DNA from: Paenibacillus dendritiformis
Lineage (GTDB): Bacteria; Bacillota; Bacilli; Paenibacillales; Paenibacillaceae
Direction: 5' to 3'
DNA length: 64,000 nt
NCBI RefSeq assembly: GCF_021654795.1
Contig: NZ_AP025344.1
Location: 5,828,501 to 5,892,500, forward strand
This document shows positions 16,245-24,398 of this stretch, piece after piece; the first letter of the stretch is position 1; every line of letters starts with the position of its first letter. Below the pieces are notes generated by a model, which worked only from the letters and a program-made list of their open reading frames with translations, searched no databases and was not told the origin of the DNA. Made by a program: the position numbers and the translations under genes.

Positions 16245-16689
16245 TTTTTCTGGCGCCCCCTTTTGGCATGGCTGAATTGTTTTCCTGCCGAATATTCTGG
16301 TTGTTCTCGTTCAACCATTCCATGTTTTTGAACAGATCGTCCCGGCTGTACGTCGCCAGCTCGAAATTGTTCGTCATGACAATCGCTTCCGTCGGACATA
16401 CCTCGGTGCACAAATCGCACAAAATGCAAATTTCAAAATTGATGTCGAACGTATCGATAACCTTGCCCTTCTTCTCCGGATCCGGGTTCGGCTTGCCGGT
16501 GAGCGTAATGCAATCGGTCGGGCAAATGCGCGCACACATGTTGCAGACGATGCATTTGTCCGGATCGAAATATTGAATGCCGCGGAACCGGTCAGGCATG
16601 ACCAGAGGCTTATCGGGATACGGATAGGTGACTTTTTTGGAAGTCAGCGCCTTCATTGTGACGCCCAGCCCTTTGAATATTCCTTTCAC
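16237..16689 (-). CDS. nuoI: NADH-quinone oxidoreductase subunit I (ferredoxin-like)
   Basis: A 150-residue protein with two 4Fe-4S motifs, CIVCNMCARICPTDC and CILCDLCTEVCPTEA, the N6a and N6b clusters that pass electrons towards N2. It begins with GTG after a GGGGGGAAA ribosome site. The C-terminal tail is polar and Asn-rich and overlaps the start of nuoJ. Confidence 0.96.
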   Translation of the reverse strand: MKGIFKGLGVTMKALTSKKVTYPYPDKPLVMPDRFRGIQYFDPDKCIVCNMCARICPTDCITLTGKPNPDPEKKGKVIDTFDINFEICILCDLCTEVCPTEAIVMTNNFELATYSRDDLFKNMEWLNENNQNIRQENNSAMPKGGARKNV

Positions 16690-16705
16690 GTATTTCCCCC
16701 CTAGC

Positions 16706-17716
16706 CTATTTGTTGAAAAATTCGATGTACAGCGCCGTCACAAACACATTCAGAAGCGCCAGCGGCAGCAGCACCTTCCAGCCGAAGCTCATCAGTTGAT
16801 CCACGCGAATGCGCGGCATGGACGCCCTCAGCCAGAAGACGAAGAAGACGCAGAACGAGAATTTGAGCGCGAACCATAAGATTCCGGGAATAAAATCAAG
16901 GAACGGAAACGGCGGATGCCAACCGCCAAGGAACAGCACCGTCGTCAGCGCGGAGAGCGCGAAGACGTACACATATTCCGCCAGCATAAAAAAGGCAAAC
17001 CGGAAACCGCTGTACTCCACATGATAGCCGGCGACCAGCTCGGACTCCGCCTCCGGCAAATCGAAAGGAGTCCGGTTCAGCTCCGATATCCCTGCAATGA
17101 TGAAGACGACGAAGCCGATAATTTGCGGGAACAGATTCCATTCCCAAAAATAATTGCCCTGCCCCTCTACAATGGTACGCAAACTGAGCGATCCATTCAA
17201 TAGAATAATGCCGACGACAGAGATGACAAGCGGTATCTCATAGCTGATCATCTGCGCCGCAGAGCGCATTCCGCCCAAAAGTGAATATTTATTGTTCGAG
17301 GCCCAGCCTCCGATAATGATGCCGATGGTCGTAATGCTGGAGAGGGCGGCGTAGTAGAGCAAGCCCACATTCAGATCGGCGAAGCCGAGACGCTCGCTGT
17401 ACGGTACCGTAGCCAGTACGGCGAACGCGGGCACATAGGCGATGACTGGCGCGAGGATGAACAAGGCCCGGTCGGCTTTGCGCGGAATGGTGTCTTCCTT
17501 AATAAGCAGCTTGAATATGTCCGCGACGGTCTGCAGCAGCCCGAGCGGACCGACCCGGGACGGGCCATGGCGGTACTGCATCCAGCCAATCACTTTCCGT
17601 TCAAAGTAGATCGCATACGTGACGAAGCCGAGAACGACAAGCATCATGACAATAGCCCAGCCCAGAAAGATAAATGCATTTGTCCAAGTGAGCGATTGCG
17701 CGATTAGTTCTTGCAC
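16706..17716 (-). CDS. nuoH: NADH-quinone oxidoreductase subunit H
   Basis: An eight-helix membrane subunit of about 336 residues that forms the quinone entry site. Typical segments are RHGPSRVGPLGLLQTVAD and ELNRTPFDLPEAESELVAGY. The GTG at 17716 overlaps the nuoD stop (TAGTG) and has GGAGGTG eight bases before it; an in-frame TTG two codons earlier (17722) is less well placed. Confidence 0.96.
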   Translation of the reverse strand: MQELIAQSLTWTNAFIFLGWAIVMMLVVLGFVTYAIYFERKVIGWMQYRHGPSRVGPLGLLQTVADIFKLLIKEDTIPRKADRALFILAPVIAYVPAFAVLATVPYSERLGFADLNVGLLYYAALSSITTIGIIIGGWASNNKYSLLGGMRSAAQMISYEIPLVISVVGIILLNGSLSLRTIVEGQGNYFWEWNLFPQIIGFVVFIIAGISELNRTPFDLPEAESELVAGYHVEYSGFRFAFFMLAEYVYVFALSALTTVLFLGGWHPPFPFLDFIPGILWFALKFSFCVFFVFWLRASMPRIRVDQLMSFGWKVLLPLALLNVFVTALYIEFFNK

Positions 17717-18816
17717 TAGCAATCCACCTCCCCGACGACGATATCAACCCCGCCCAGTATCGTGATCAGGTTCGTCATCGTCTCTCCGACGAGCAGCTTC
17801 GGCAGGATTTGCAGGTTGACGAAGGAAGGACGCCGGAACTTCAAGCGATAAGGCTCCTGCTTGCCCCGCGATACGATATAGCAGCCGATCTCGCCGCGCG
17901 GCGATTCAATCCGCGCATAGATTTCTCCTTCCGGCGGACGGATGACGCGCGGCACCTTGCCCATCGTCTCCCCGTCGCCCGGGAATTGTTCCACCGCCTG
18001 CTCCAGAATGCGCAGACTCTGGTGAATCTCCTCCAGCCGGAGGACGTAACGCGTATAGCAATCGCCGCCCGTTCCCACCGGGACGTCGAATTCGAAGCGG
18101 TCGTACAAGCTGTACGGCTCCTCCTTCCGCAGATCCCATTTCACGCCGGTACAGCGCAGATTCGCTCCGCTCAATCCATAGGCGATGGCCGTCTCGGCAT
18201 CATAGGTTCCGATTCCTTTGATGCGGGCCAAAAAGATCTCGTTCCCGCTTACCAGCTTGTCATATTCCTTCAACCGCTTGCGCATGTAAGGAATGAAGTC
18301 GCGCACCTTGTCAATCCATCCCGGCGGAGCGTCCCACTTGACGCCGCCGACGCGCATATAGTTGTACGTCAACCGCGCGCCGCACAGCTCGTTGAACAGA
18401 TCGATGATAATTTCTCGATCGCGGAACGCATAGAGGAACGGGCTCATCGCCCCGATGTCCAGCAGGTAGGTGCCCCACCAGACGAGATGGCTGGCCACGC
18501 GCTGCAGCTCCATTACGATCAGGCGGAGAAATTCCGCTCGTTCCGGGATTTCGAGCTGCATCATCTTCTCGACGGCATGGACAAGCACATAGTTATTCGT
18601 CATCGCGGACACATAGTCCATTCTATCAGTGTAAGGGATAATTTGCGTGTAGTTGAGGTTCTCGGCCAGCTTCTCTGTCCCCCGGTGCAGATAGCCCATC
18701 ACGGGGGTGGCTTCCTTGATCACTTCGCCGTCAAGCTTCACGACAATGCGAAAAACGCCATGCGTGCTCGGATGCTGAGGACCGACGTTCAAGAGCAGTT
18801 CTTCTGTGCGAATCAA
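17716..18816 (-). CDS. nuoD: NADH-quinone oxidoreductase subunit D
   Basis: The 366-residue 49-kDa-type subunit of the peripheral arm, related to the large subunit of NiFe hydrogenases; with NuoB it forms the quinone pocket. The motif GPQHPSTHGVFR near the start carries the conserved histidine of the quinone site. It starts with TTG eight bases after GGAGGTG. It is separate from NuoC here, not fused as in E. coli. Confidence 0.96.
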   Translation of the reverse strand: MIRTEELLLNVGPQHPSTHGVFRIVVKLDGEVIKEATPVMGYLHRGTEKLAENLNYTQIIPYTDRMDYVSAMTNNYVLVHAVEKMMQLEIPERAEFLRLIVMELQRVASHLVWWGTYLLDIGAMSPFLYAFRDREIIIDLFNELCGARLTYNYMRVGGVKWDAPPGWIDKVRDFIPYMRKRLKEYDKLVSGNEIFLARIKGIGTYDAETAIAYGLSGANLRCTGVKWDLRKEEPYSLYDRFEFDVPVGTGGDCYTRYVLRLEEIHQSLRILEQAVEQFPGDGETMGKVPRVIRPPEGEIYARIESPRGEIGCYIVSRGKQEPYRLKFRRPSFVNLQILPKLLVGETMTNLITILGGVDIVVGEVDC

Positions 18817-18821
18817 GGGGA

Positions 18822-20162
18822 TTACACCTCCGAATCCAACGGCTCATAGTCTTTGCGCAGCGGGTGGCCGACCCAATCGTCCGGCATCATGATGCGGCGG
18901 AGATCGGGATGCCCGGGAAAATCGATGCCCAGCAGGTCATACACTTCCCGTTCACACCAATTCGCGGTAGGCCAGATCGGCGTGACCGAAGCAATGGACG
19001 GCTGATCCCGATCGGTTTTGACGTGAACCGCCGCCTCGGCCTTCGTGGATAAATTGATCAAATAGTAGACAACCTCGAGATGCGTCTCGCGGTCTACGCC
19101 GGCCAGATTCCGCAAGTAATTGCAGGACCACTCCGGATGATGCCGAAGCAGCTGAGCGCAAGCCAACCAGTGCTCATTCTTCACGGTAATCGTCGGCAAA
19201 TGCCCGTTCTCTTCGTTAATGACGGCCTCCTCCACCGCATCCGCCGCCACTTCCGCCTTCAGCAGGGCGACCAGCGCATCAAGGATGGGCTGCTTCGGTG
19301 AAGGCTCCTTCGGCTTCGGCGGCTCCTCGCTCGCCTTCGCCCGCGGCGCTCGTGCCGGGCGCTCGGGCTTGTCGCCGGCTGCGGCTCCCGCAGCTGCCCC
19401 GGCAGGCCGTTCGCCCGCAGCTCCCGCGGCGCCCTCGCCTCCTTCGGCCGCAGCCCTCGCCTTCGCGGCGCGCCGTTCCTCCGCGGCCTTCAGGCGGGCG
19501 GCCTTCTCCTCCTCGCTAAGCGGCGCGCGCTTCGCCTTATCCGCCGGCGCGGACGGCTCGGACGAGCCGGGTTCGGGCGCCGGCTTCGGCGCGGCTTCGG
19601 CGCGTTCGCTCGCCTCCACGGCAGGCGGCGCGCTCTCAGCGGACGGGGACGCCGCTTCCTTCGCGGGCTCCGCCTTTGGCGCTTCCGCAGCGCCTTCCGG
19701 ATCGGACGCGGGCTCTTCCAGCGGCGCCGTTCCCTCGGCCGTCTCCTTCACCGGCTTCTCCGCTGTCTCTCCTTCCCCCGTTGCAGACGCGGACGGTTCG
19801 GCATCCCCTGGACTCGGCGCGGCTGCTTCCGCTTGTACTGCCTCCTTCCCTTCCGGCCCGGCAGAAGCTCCCCCGACTTTCCTGTTCGGTTCGTCATTTT
19901 CAGATTCCCCGGCTTCTCTCGCCGGTGCATCGTTCCCGGCTTGATCGGTATCCTCGGCCTTCACGGCCATCCCGGTTTTGCCGGATTTTTCAGCCTTCTC
20001 TTGCTGTGCCGTCTTTTCCTCTTTCTCTGTCCGCTCTTCCTTCATGGCCGTTTCGTTAGTTTCAATCTGCTCTTCTTTCCCAGCCTGTTCCGTTTTTTCA
20101 TCCTTCTCGGCTTCTAGCGGCGGCTGAACCGCCTCCCGATCCTTCCTCTTCTTCTTGCTCAC
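18822..20162 (-). CDS. nuoC: NADH-quinone oxidoreductase subunit C with long charged N-terminal extension
   Basis: 446 residues. The C-terminal 154 (from ILDALVALLKAE) are a normal NuoC domain with EREVYDLLGIDFPGHPDLRR and GHPLRKDYEP. The first 292 are low-complexity: first Lys/Glu-rich with KEEK/TEKEE runs, then Ala/Pro/Glu-rich, then Ala/Arg/Lys-rich with EEKAARLKAAEERRAAKARAAAE, which may form a helical coiled segment. NuoC normally has about 150-200 residues. The GTG start overlaps the nuoB stop by four bases (GTGA), and the frame stays open throughout, so the extension is read. Extended NuoC proteins are known in Bacillus cereus-type complex I, but the role of the extension is unknown to me. 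Confidence 0.93.
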   Translation of the reverse strand: MSKKKRKDREAVQPPLEAEKDEKTEQAGKEEQIETNETAMKEERTEKEEKTAQQEKAEKSGKTGMAVKAEDTDQAGNDAPAREAGESENDEPNRKVGGASAGPEGKEAVQAEAAAPSPGDAEPSASATGEGETAEKPVKETAEGTAPLEEPASDPEGAAEAPKAEPAKEAASPSAESAPPAVEASERAEAAPKPAPEPGSSEPSAPADKAKRAPLSEEEKAARLKAAEERRAAKARAAAEGGEGAAGAAGERPAGAAAGAAAGDKPERPARAPRAKASEEPPKPKEPSPKQPILDALVALLKAEVAADAVEEAVINEENGHLPTITVKNEHWLACAQLLRHHPEWSCNYLRNLAGVDRETHLEVVYYLINLSTKAEAAVHVKTDRDQPSIASVTPIWPTANWCEREVYDLLGIDFPGHPDLRRIMMPDDWVGHPLRKDYEPLDSEV

Positions 20163-20677
20163 GCATCCGTCACCCGCTTTCCGGTCTTCGCTTCGTAGCG
20201 GATTTTCGCTTGCAGCTTGTTAATGCCATAAATCAATGCCGCCGGATTCGGCGGGCAACCCGGTATGTAGACATCGACCGGTACAATCTGATCGACGCCT
20301 TTGATAACCGAATACGATTTGACATAAGGTCCGCCAGCCGTCGCGCAGGAGCCCATGGCAATCACCCATTTCGGCTCAGGCATCTGCTCGTACAGACGTC
20401 TCAACAGCGGCCCCATCTTCTTCGTTACCGTTCCGGACACGATCATGACGTCCGACTGGCGGGGGGAGGTCCGGAATATGACGCCGAAGCGGTCCAGATC
20501 ATAGTGCGAAGCGCCGGTGCCCATCATCTCGATTGCGCAGCAGGCGAGACCGAACGTCAGCGGCCAGAGCGAGTTGCTGCGCGCCCATGCCTTCAGTTGC
20601 TCCAGCGTGCCGAAAAAGACATTGCGCTCCAGTTCCTGCCGCTCTTCCAACGTGATTGACTCTAAAGAGAATCCCAT
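20159..20677 (-). CDS. nuoB: NADH-quinone oxidoreductase subunit B
   Basis: A 172-residue iron-sulphur subunit carrying cluster N2, the last redox centre before quinone. The four ligands are visible: tandem C46-C47 (GLACCAIEMM), C111 (GSCATAGG) and C141 (PGCPPNP). The ATG follows GAAGGTG within the end of nuoA, giving a 16-base overlap; longer in-frame starts upstream would give a non-homologous leader and are rejected. Confidence 0.96.
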   Translation of the reverse strand: MGFSLESITLEERQELERNVFFGTLEQLKAWARSNSLWPLTFGLACCAIEMMGTGASHYDLDRFGVIFRTSPRQSDVMIVSGTVTKKMGPLLRRLYEQMPEPKWVIAMGSCATAGGPYVKSYSVIKGVDQIVPVDVYIPGCPPNPAALIYGINKLQAKIRYEAKTGKRVTDA

Positions 20678-21036
20678 CGAAACACCTTCTTTTTCCAGGC
20701 GTAAATTAATCCAACCAACAGCAATCCGACAAAAATCAGCATCTCGATCAGCGCGAACAGGCCAAGCTGCTTGTACGCAACCGCCCACGGGTACAAGAAA
20801 ACGGTTTCCACATCGAAAATGACAAACATAAGGGCAAACAAATAATACCGGATGTTAAATCGAACTTGTCCCACACCAACCGGCTCGTTACCGCTTTCAT
20901 ACGTTGTTTGTTTCATGTCTGTCGGCTTCTTCGGCCTGAGCAGCCGGCCCGCTGTCAGAGCGGCCACCGGCAGAAAAATACCGAGTCCGACAAAAATGGC
21001 CACGATGACGTAATTGTTGATGTACTCCAAAGACAT
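20662..21036 (-). CDS. nuoA: NADH-quinone oxidoreductase subunit A
   Basis: The first gene of the operon, about 124 residues, with three hydrophobic helices and the family motif KQTTYESGNEPVG followed by RFNIRYYLFALMFVIFDVE, which holds the conserved acidic residues. The ATG at 21036 lies directly against GGAGGGG, so the TTG two codons later (21030) is better spaced and may be the real start. The set of genes that follows lacks nuoE, nuoF and nuoG. Confidence 0.95.
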   Translation of the reverse strand: MSLEYINNYVIVAIFVGLGIFLPVAALTAGRLLRPKKPTDMKQTTYESGNEPVGVGQVRFNIRYYLFALMFVIFDVETVFLYPWAVAYKQLGLFALIEMLIFVGLLLVGLIYAWKKKVFRWDSL

Positions 21037-21101
21037 CCCCTCCGTCGCAGCTTATCGTATTACAGACAATCCTGTATTCAATTGTTATAAAACCCGCCAC
21101 A

Positions 21102-21130
21102 ATTATAACAAAACCTACCAACCCCGTCTA
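21102..21130 (-). promoter_or_regulatory. Probable sigma-A promoter of the nuo operon
   Basis: On the minus strand TAGACG, a 17-base spacer and TATAAT lie about 65 bases before nuoA. The -10 is perfect and the -35 matches four of six positions. Confidence 0.7.
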
Positions 21131-21449
21131 TGCAATTCCTGGCATAATTTGTATTTCTTTTTGTAATACGGCTTATGGACATATCGTTATATTTTATTCA
21201 TCGCGACAGGACAATAGAAGCATTTCAAAGAAGCTTTTGTGGAAATATATACATATTCGTTCAAATGAAAGTCCAGAGAGATAAAGTCTATTATTACTAT
21301 CGGCTTAGAGAGAATAGTCCATGGTTCATCGTTGAGGGATCGTTGTTGCGGAATCATGCGTCGAATATCGGTATTCCGACGGAAGCCAGGCGGCTGCGTT
21401 CAACTAACCAGGGGTCAATTCGGCGGAAGAGCGCTGCGCAAGCCTTCCG
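21131..21449. other. Intergenic region between nuo and atp operons
   Basis: About 320 bp, A/T-rich on the nuo side. A 93-codon plus-strand frame runs through part of it but has no ribosome site and no recognisable family, so it is not called. Apart from the flanking promoter and terminator I see nothing specific. Confidence 0.5.
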
Positions 21450-21488
21450 CATATAAATCAAGCCGAGACGCTAACAGCGCTCGGCTTG
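21450..21488 (-). terminator. Terminator of the atp operon
   Basis: Stem CAAGCCGAG with CTCGGCTTG, extended inside by CGC with GCG, followed on the minus strand by ATTTATAT. It lies just past the atpC stop. Confidence 0.85.
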
Positions 21489-21494
21489 AATCGA

Positions 21495-21917
21495 TTATCG
21501 TTGTACGTTTCTTTGGGACACTTGGATCCGTGTTACGGCACGTTGGAGCGACAATTCCGCACGGCGGAAATCGACGTGATCCTGTTTGCTCCGTTGAGCC
21601 ATTGCCAGGCGTTGTTCCGCACGCGCCTTTGCTGCCTTCGCACGCTCGATGTCGATTTCTTCCGGCAATTCCGCGCTTTCCGCCAAGACAACGACCTTGT
21701 CTCTGCGTACTTCCACGAACCCGCCATGAACAGCAAGCCAGTGCTCCTTGCTGCCTGTCTTAATCTTCATCGGCCCAACCTGCAGCGGCGTTACCATCGG
21801 GATATGTCCTGCCAAAATGCCGAGTTCACCTTCCACGCCCTTGACGGTAATCATGTTCACTTGATCCTCGAACACTTTATGCTCGGGTGTGACGATTTCC
21901 AATAAAAAGGTGCTCAA
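21495..21917 (-). CDS. atpC: ATP synthase epsilon subunit
   Basis: 140 residues. An N-terminal beta sandwich (TFLLEIVTPEHKVFEDQV, ITVKGVEGELGILAGHIPMVTPL) is followed by two C-terminal helices rich in Ala/Arg/Lys. The subunit couples the rotor to F1 and can inhibit ATP hydrolysis. A TTG at 21917 is placed eight bases after AAGGAGG and gives the usual family start; an ATG eight codons upstream lies before the ribosome site. Last gene of the operon. Confidence 0.95.
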   Translation of the reverse strand: MSTFLLEIVTPEHKVFEDQVNMITVKGVEGELGILAGHIPMVTPLQVGPMKIKTGSKEHWLAVHGGFVEVRRDKVVVLAESAELPEEIDIERAKAAKARAEQRLAMAQRSKQDHVDFRRAELSLQRAVTRIQVSQRNVQR

Positions 21918-21984
21918 CTGCGGTTCCTCCTTCCGTTCCATCCGGAACTACCCGTTCCGGACAGCCCGTTTCACGTCAAGCCGC

Positions 21985-23391
21985 TTATAGCGTCTTTGCC
22001 TTCTCCACCGCTTCTTCGATGGTGCCGACGAACAGGAATGCCGCTTCCGGAAGGTCGTCGTGCTTGCCGTCGAGAATTTCCTTGAAGCTGCGAACCGTTT
22101 CCTTGACCGGCACGTACTTCCCGGGAATGTTCGTGAACTGCTCGGCAACGTGGAACGGCTGGGACAGGAAGCGTTGAATCTTCCGCGCCCGGGCTACCGT
22201 CAGCTTGTCATCCTCCGACAGCTCATCCATACCGAGAATGGCGATAATGTCTTGCAGCTCTTTGTAGCGCTGAAGAAGCTTCTTCACGTCTTGCGCCACA
22301 TCATAGTGCTCCTTGCCGACGATATCCGGCGACAGGGCGCGGGATGACGAAGACAGCGGATCGACCGCCGGGAAAATACCCAATTCGGAAATTTTCCGGT
22401 CGAGGTTCGTCGTTGCGTCCAAGTGGGCGAACGTCGTCGCCGGCGCCGGGTCCGTATAGTCATCCGCGGGAACGTAGATCGCCTGAATGGATGTTACGGA
22501 GCCTTTTTTGGTCGACGTAATTCGTTCCTGCAATTGTCCCATCTCGGTAGCCAGCGTCGGCTGGTAACCTACCGCGGAAGGCATGCGGCCCAGCAGGGCG
22601 GATACTTCGGAGCCCGCTTGCGTGAATCGGAAAATGTTATCGATGAAAAGCAGCACGTCGCGGCCTTCTTCGTCACGGAAATATTCCGCCATCGTCAGAC
22701 CGGTCAGAGCAACGCGCAGACGCGCTCCAGGCGGTTCGTTCATCTGACCGAACACCATCGCCGTCTTGTTGATAACGCCGGAGTCTCTCATTTCATAGTA
22801 GAGGTCGTTCCCTTCCCGGGTACGCTCGCCTACGCCGGCGAAGACGGAAATCCCGCCGTGCTCCTGCGCGATGTTATTGATAAGCTCCTGAATGGTGACG
22901 GTTTTCCCAACGCCCGCACCGCCGAAGAGGCCGATCTTGCCGCCTTTGACGTACGGAGCAAGCAAGTCGATGACCTTAATCCCGGTCTCCAGAATCTCCG
23001 CTTGCGTCGTCAGCTCGTCGAAGCTAGGAGCCGGCTTATGAATCGGGCTGGACAGCTCGCGGCTGACGTCCCCCGCATTGTCAATCGTATTGCCCAGCAC
23101 GTTGAAGACACGGCCCAATGTCGCCGCGCCTACCGGTACGGTAATCGGATGCCCCATATCGGTTGCTTCCATGCCGCGCACCAGACCATCTGTCGAAGAC
23201 ATCGCGACGCAGCGCACTACGTCATCGCCCAGATGGACGGATGCTTCCAATGTCAAGTCGATGTCAGGCGCGCCAGGAGTCGTCGATTTCTGTTCAATCT
23301 TGATCGCGTTCAATATCTCCGGAAGTTGACCGCGTTCGAACTCAATGTCGACAACCGGACCGGTTACGCTAATCACGCGTCCTTTGTTCAT
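21985..23391 (-). CDS. atpD: ATP synthase beta subunit
   Basis: The 468-residue catalytic F1 subunit. Walker A is GGAGVGKT (near residue 155), the GER motif is GVGERTREGNDLY, and the DELSEED lever region reads DELSEDD. It ends in a regular family C-terminus. The gene follows atpG in the standard order. Confidence 0.98.
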   Translation of the reverse strand: MNKGRVISVTGPVVDIEFERGQLPEILNAIKIEQKSTTPGAPDIDLTLEASVHLGDDVVRCVAMSSTDGLVRGMEATDMGHPITVPVGAATLGRVFNVLGNTIDNAGDVSRELSSPIHKPAPSFDELTTQAEILETGIKVIDLLAPYVKGGKIGLFGGAGVGKTVTIQELINNIAQEHGGISVFAGVGERTREGNDLYYEMRDSGVINKTAMVFGQMNEPPGARLRVALTGLTMAEYFRDEEGRDVLLFIDNIFRFTQAGSEVSALLGRMPSAVGYQPTLATEMGQLQERITSTKKGSVTSIQAIYVPADDYTDPAPATTFAHLDATTNLDRKISELGIFPAVDPLSSSSRALSPDIVGKEHYDVAQDVKKLLQRYKELQDIIAILGMDELSEDDKLTVARARKIQRFLSQPFHVAEQFTNIPGKYVPVKETVRSFKEILDGKHDDLPEAAFLFVGTIEEAVEKAKTL

Positions 23392-23434
23392 CTCGTTCCC
23401 TCCTACTGAAAACTTGCGCTATCCTGTTACCCGT

Positions 23435-24295
23435 TTAAGCTTGAGCGTTCGCTCCAGCTACAATTTCAGAAATTTCCTGCGTGATCGCCGCTTGGCGCGC
23501 ACGGTTATAAGACAATGTCAACGAGTTGATCATCTTCGTCGCGTTCTTCGTCGCGCTGCCCATAGCGGTCATCTGCGCGCCGAATTCGCTTGCTTTCGCA
23601 TCCAGCAGCGCGCTGTAAATGAGCGTCTCCGCATATTTCGGCAGCAGATCATGCAGTACCGCCTCCGGCGAAGGTTCATACTCATAACTGGTCGTCTCTC
23701 CGCCCAATGCGTCATCATCCAATGGAAGAAGGCGTTTCTCGACCGGTACCTGCGTGATCGCGTTGACGAATTCGTTGTAGAACAGGTTGAGTTCGTCGTA
23801 CTGCTCTTCTTCGAAATATTTCACGGCTTTATAAGCTATCGTCTTAATATTCGCGAAGCTTGGAGAATCAGGCAGCTCCGTCACGACCTCCACCATCGGC
23901 ATTTCCCGTCTGCGGAAGTAATCGCGGCCTTTGCGCCCGATGACGAACAATGCATATTCATCCGCCGAACGGTGACGCTCGTTAATGACCTGCATCACTT
24001 TGCGGAGCACGTTGGCATTATAGCCGCCCTTCAATCCGCCGTCGGAAGTGATGACCAGATATCCCGTCTTCTTCACCGGACGCTTCGCGAGCATCGGATG
24101 CTGAATGCCTTGCGTGCCTGCGGCGATGCTGGAGACGACTTCCTTCAGCTTATCCGCATAAGGACGAGCCGCTTCCGCCTTCTCCTGTGCGCGGCGAAGC
24201 TTCGCTGCCGCCACCATTTCCATTGCCTTCGTGATCTGCCTTGTACTCTGTATGCTCTTGATCTGGCGTCGTATTTCGAGAATCCCTTTAGCCAC
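23435..24295 (-). CDS. atpG: ATP synthase gamma subunit
   Basis: 286 residues: the central rotor shaft, with the conserved N-terminal helix GILEIRRQIKSIQSTRQITKAMEMVAAAKLR (shown here only in part as the family start) and the matching C-terminal helix ATKNATKMINSLTLSYNRAR. Both helices form the coiled coil that turns inside the alpha-beta hexamer. Length is normal. Confidence 0.97.
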   Translation of the reverse strand: MAKGILEIRRQIKSIQSTRQITKAMEMVAAAKLRRAQEKAEAARPYADKLKEVVSSIAAGTQGIQHPMLAKRPVKKTGYLVITSDGGLKGGYNANVLRKVMQVINERHRSADEYALFVIGRKGRDYFRRREMPMVEVVTELPDSPSFANIKTIAYKAVKYFEEEQYDELNLFYNEFVNAITQVPVEKRLLPLDDDALGGETTSYEYEPSPEAVLHDLLPKYAETLIYSALLDAKASEFGAQMTAMGSATKNATKMINSLTLSYNRARQAAITQEISEIVAGANAQA

Positions 24296-24398
24296 TTACC
24301 TTCACCTGCCTTTCACACTTTGCGGGAGGCAAAGCGGAATTCATCCCTGTGCAGGCCGGGCCGCCATTGGCTTCCCGGCTTGCCTGTTCACTCTATAA

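Noticed and set aside
19219..19944. 241-codon plus-strand frame opposite nuoC
   Set aside because: A Ser/Ala/Gly-rich product that is just the complement of the low-complexity NuoC extension; no ribosome site and no family.
22423..23409. 328-codon plus-strand frame opposite atpD
   Set aside because: Shadow of atpD, Arg-rich, no recognisable family.
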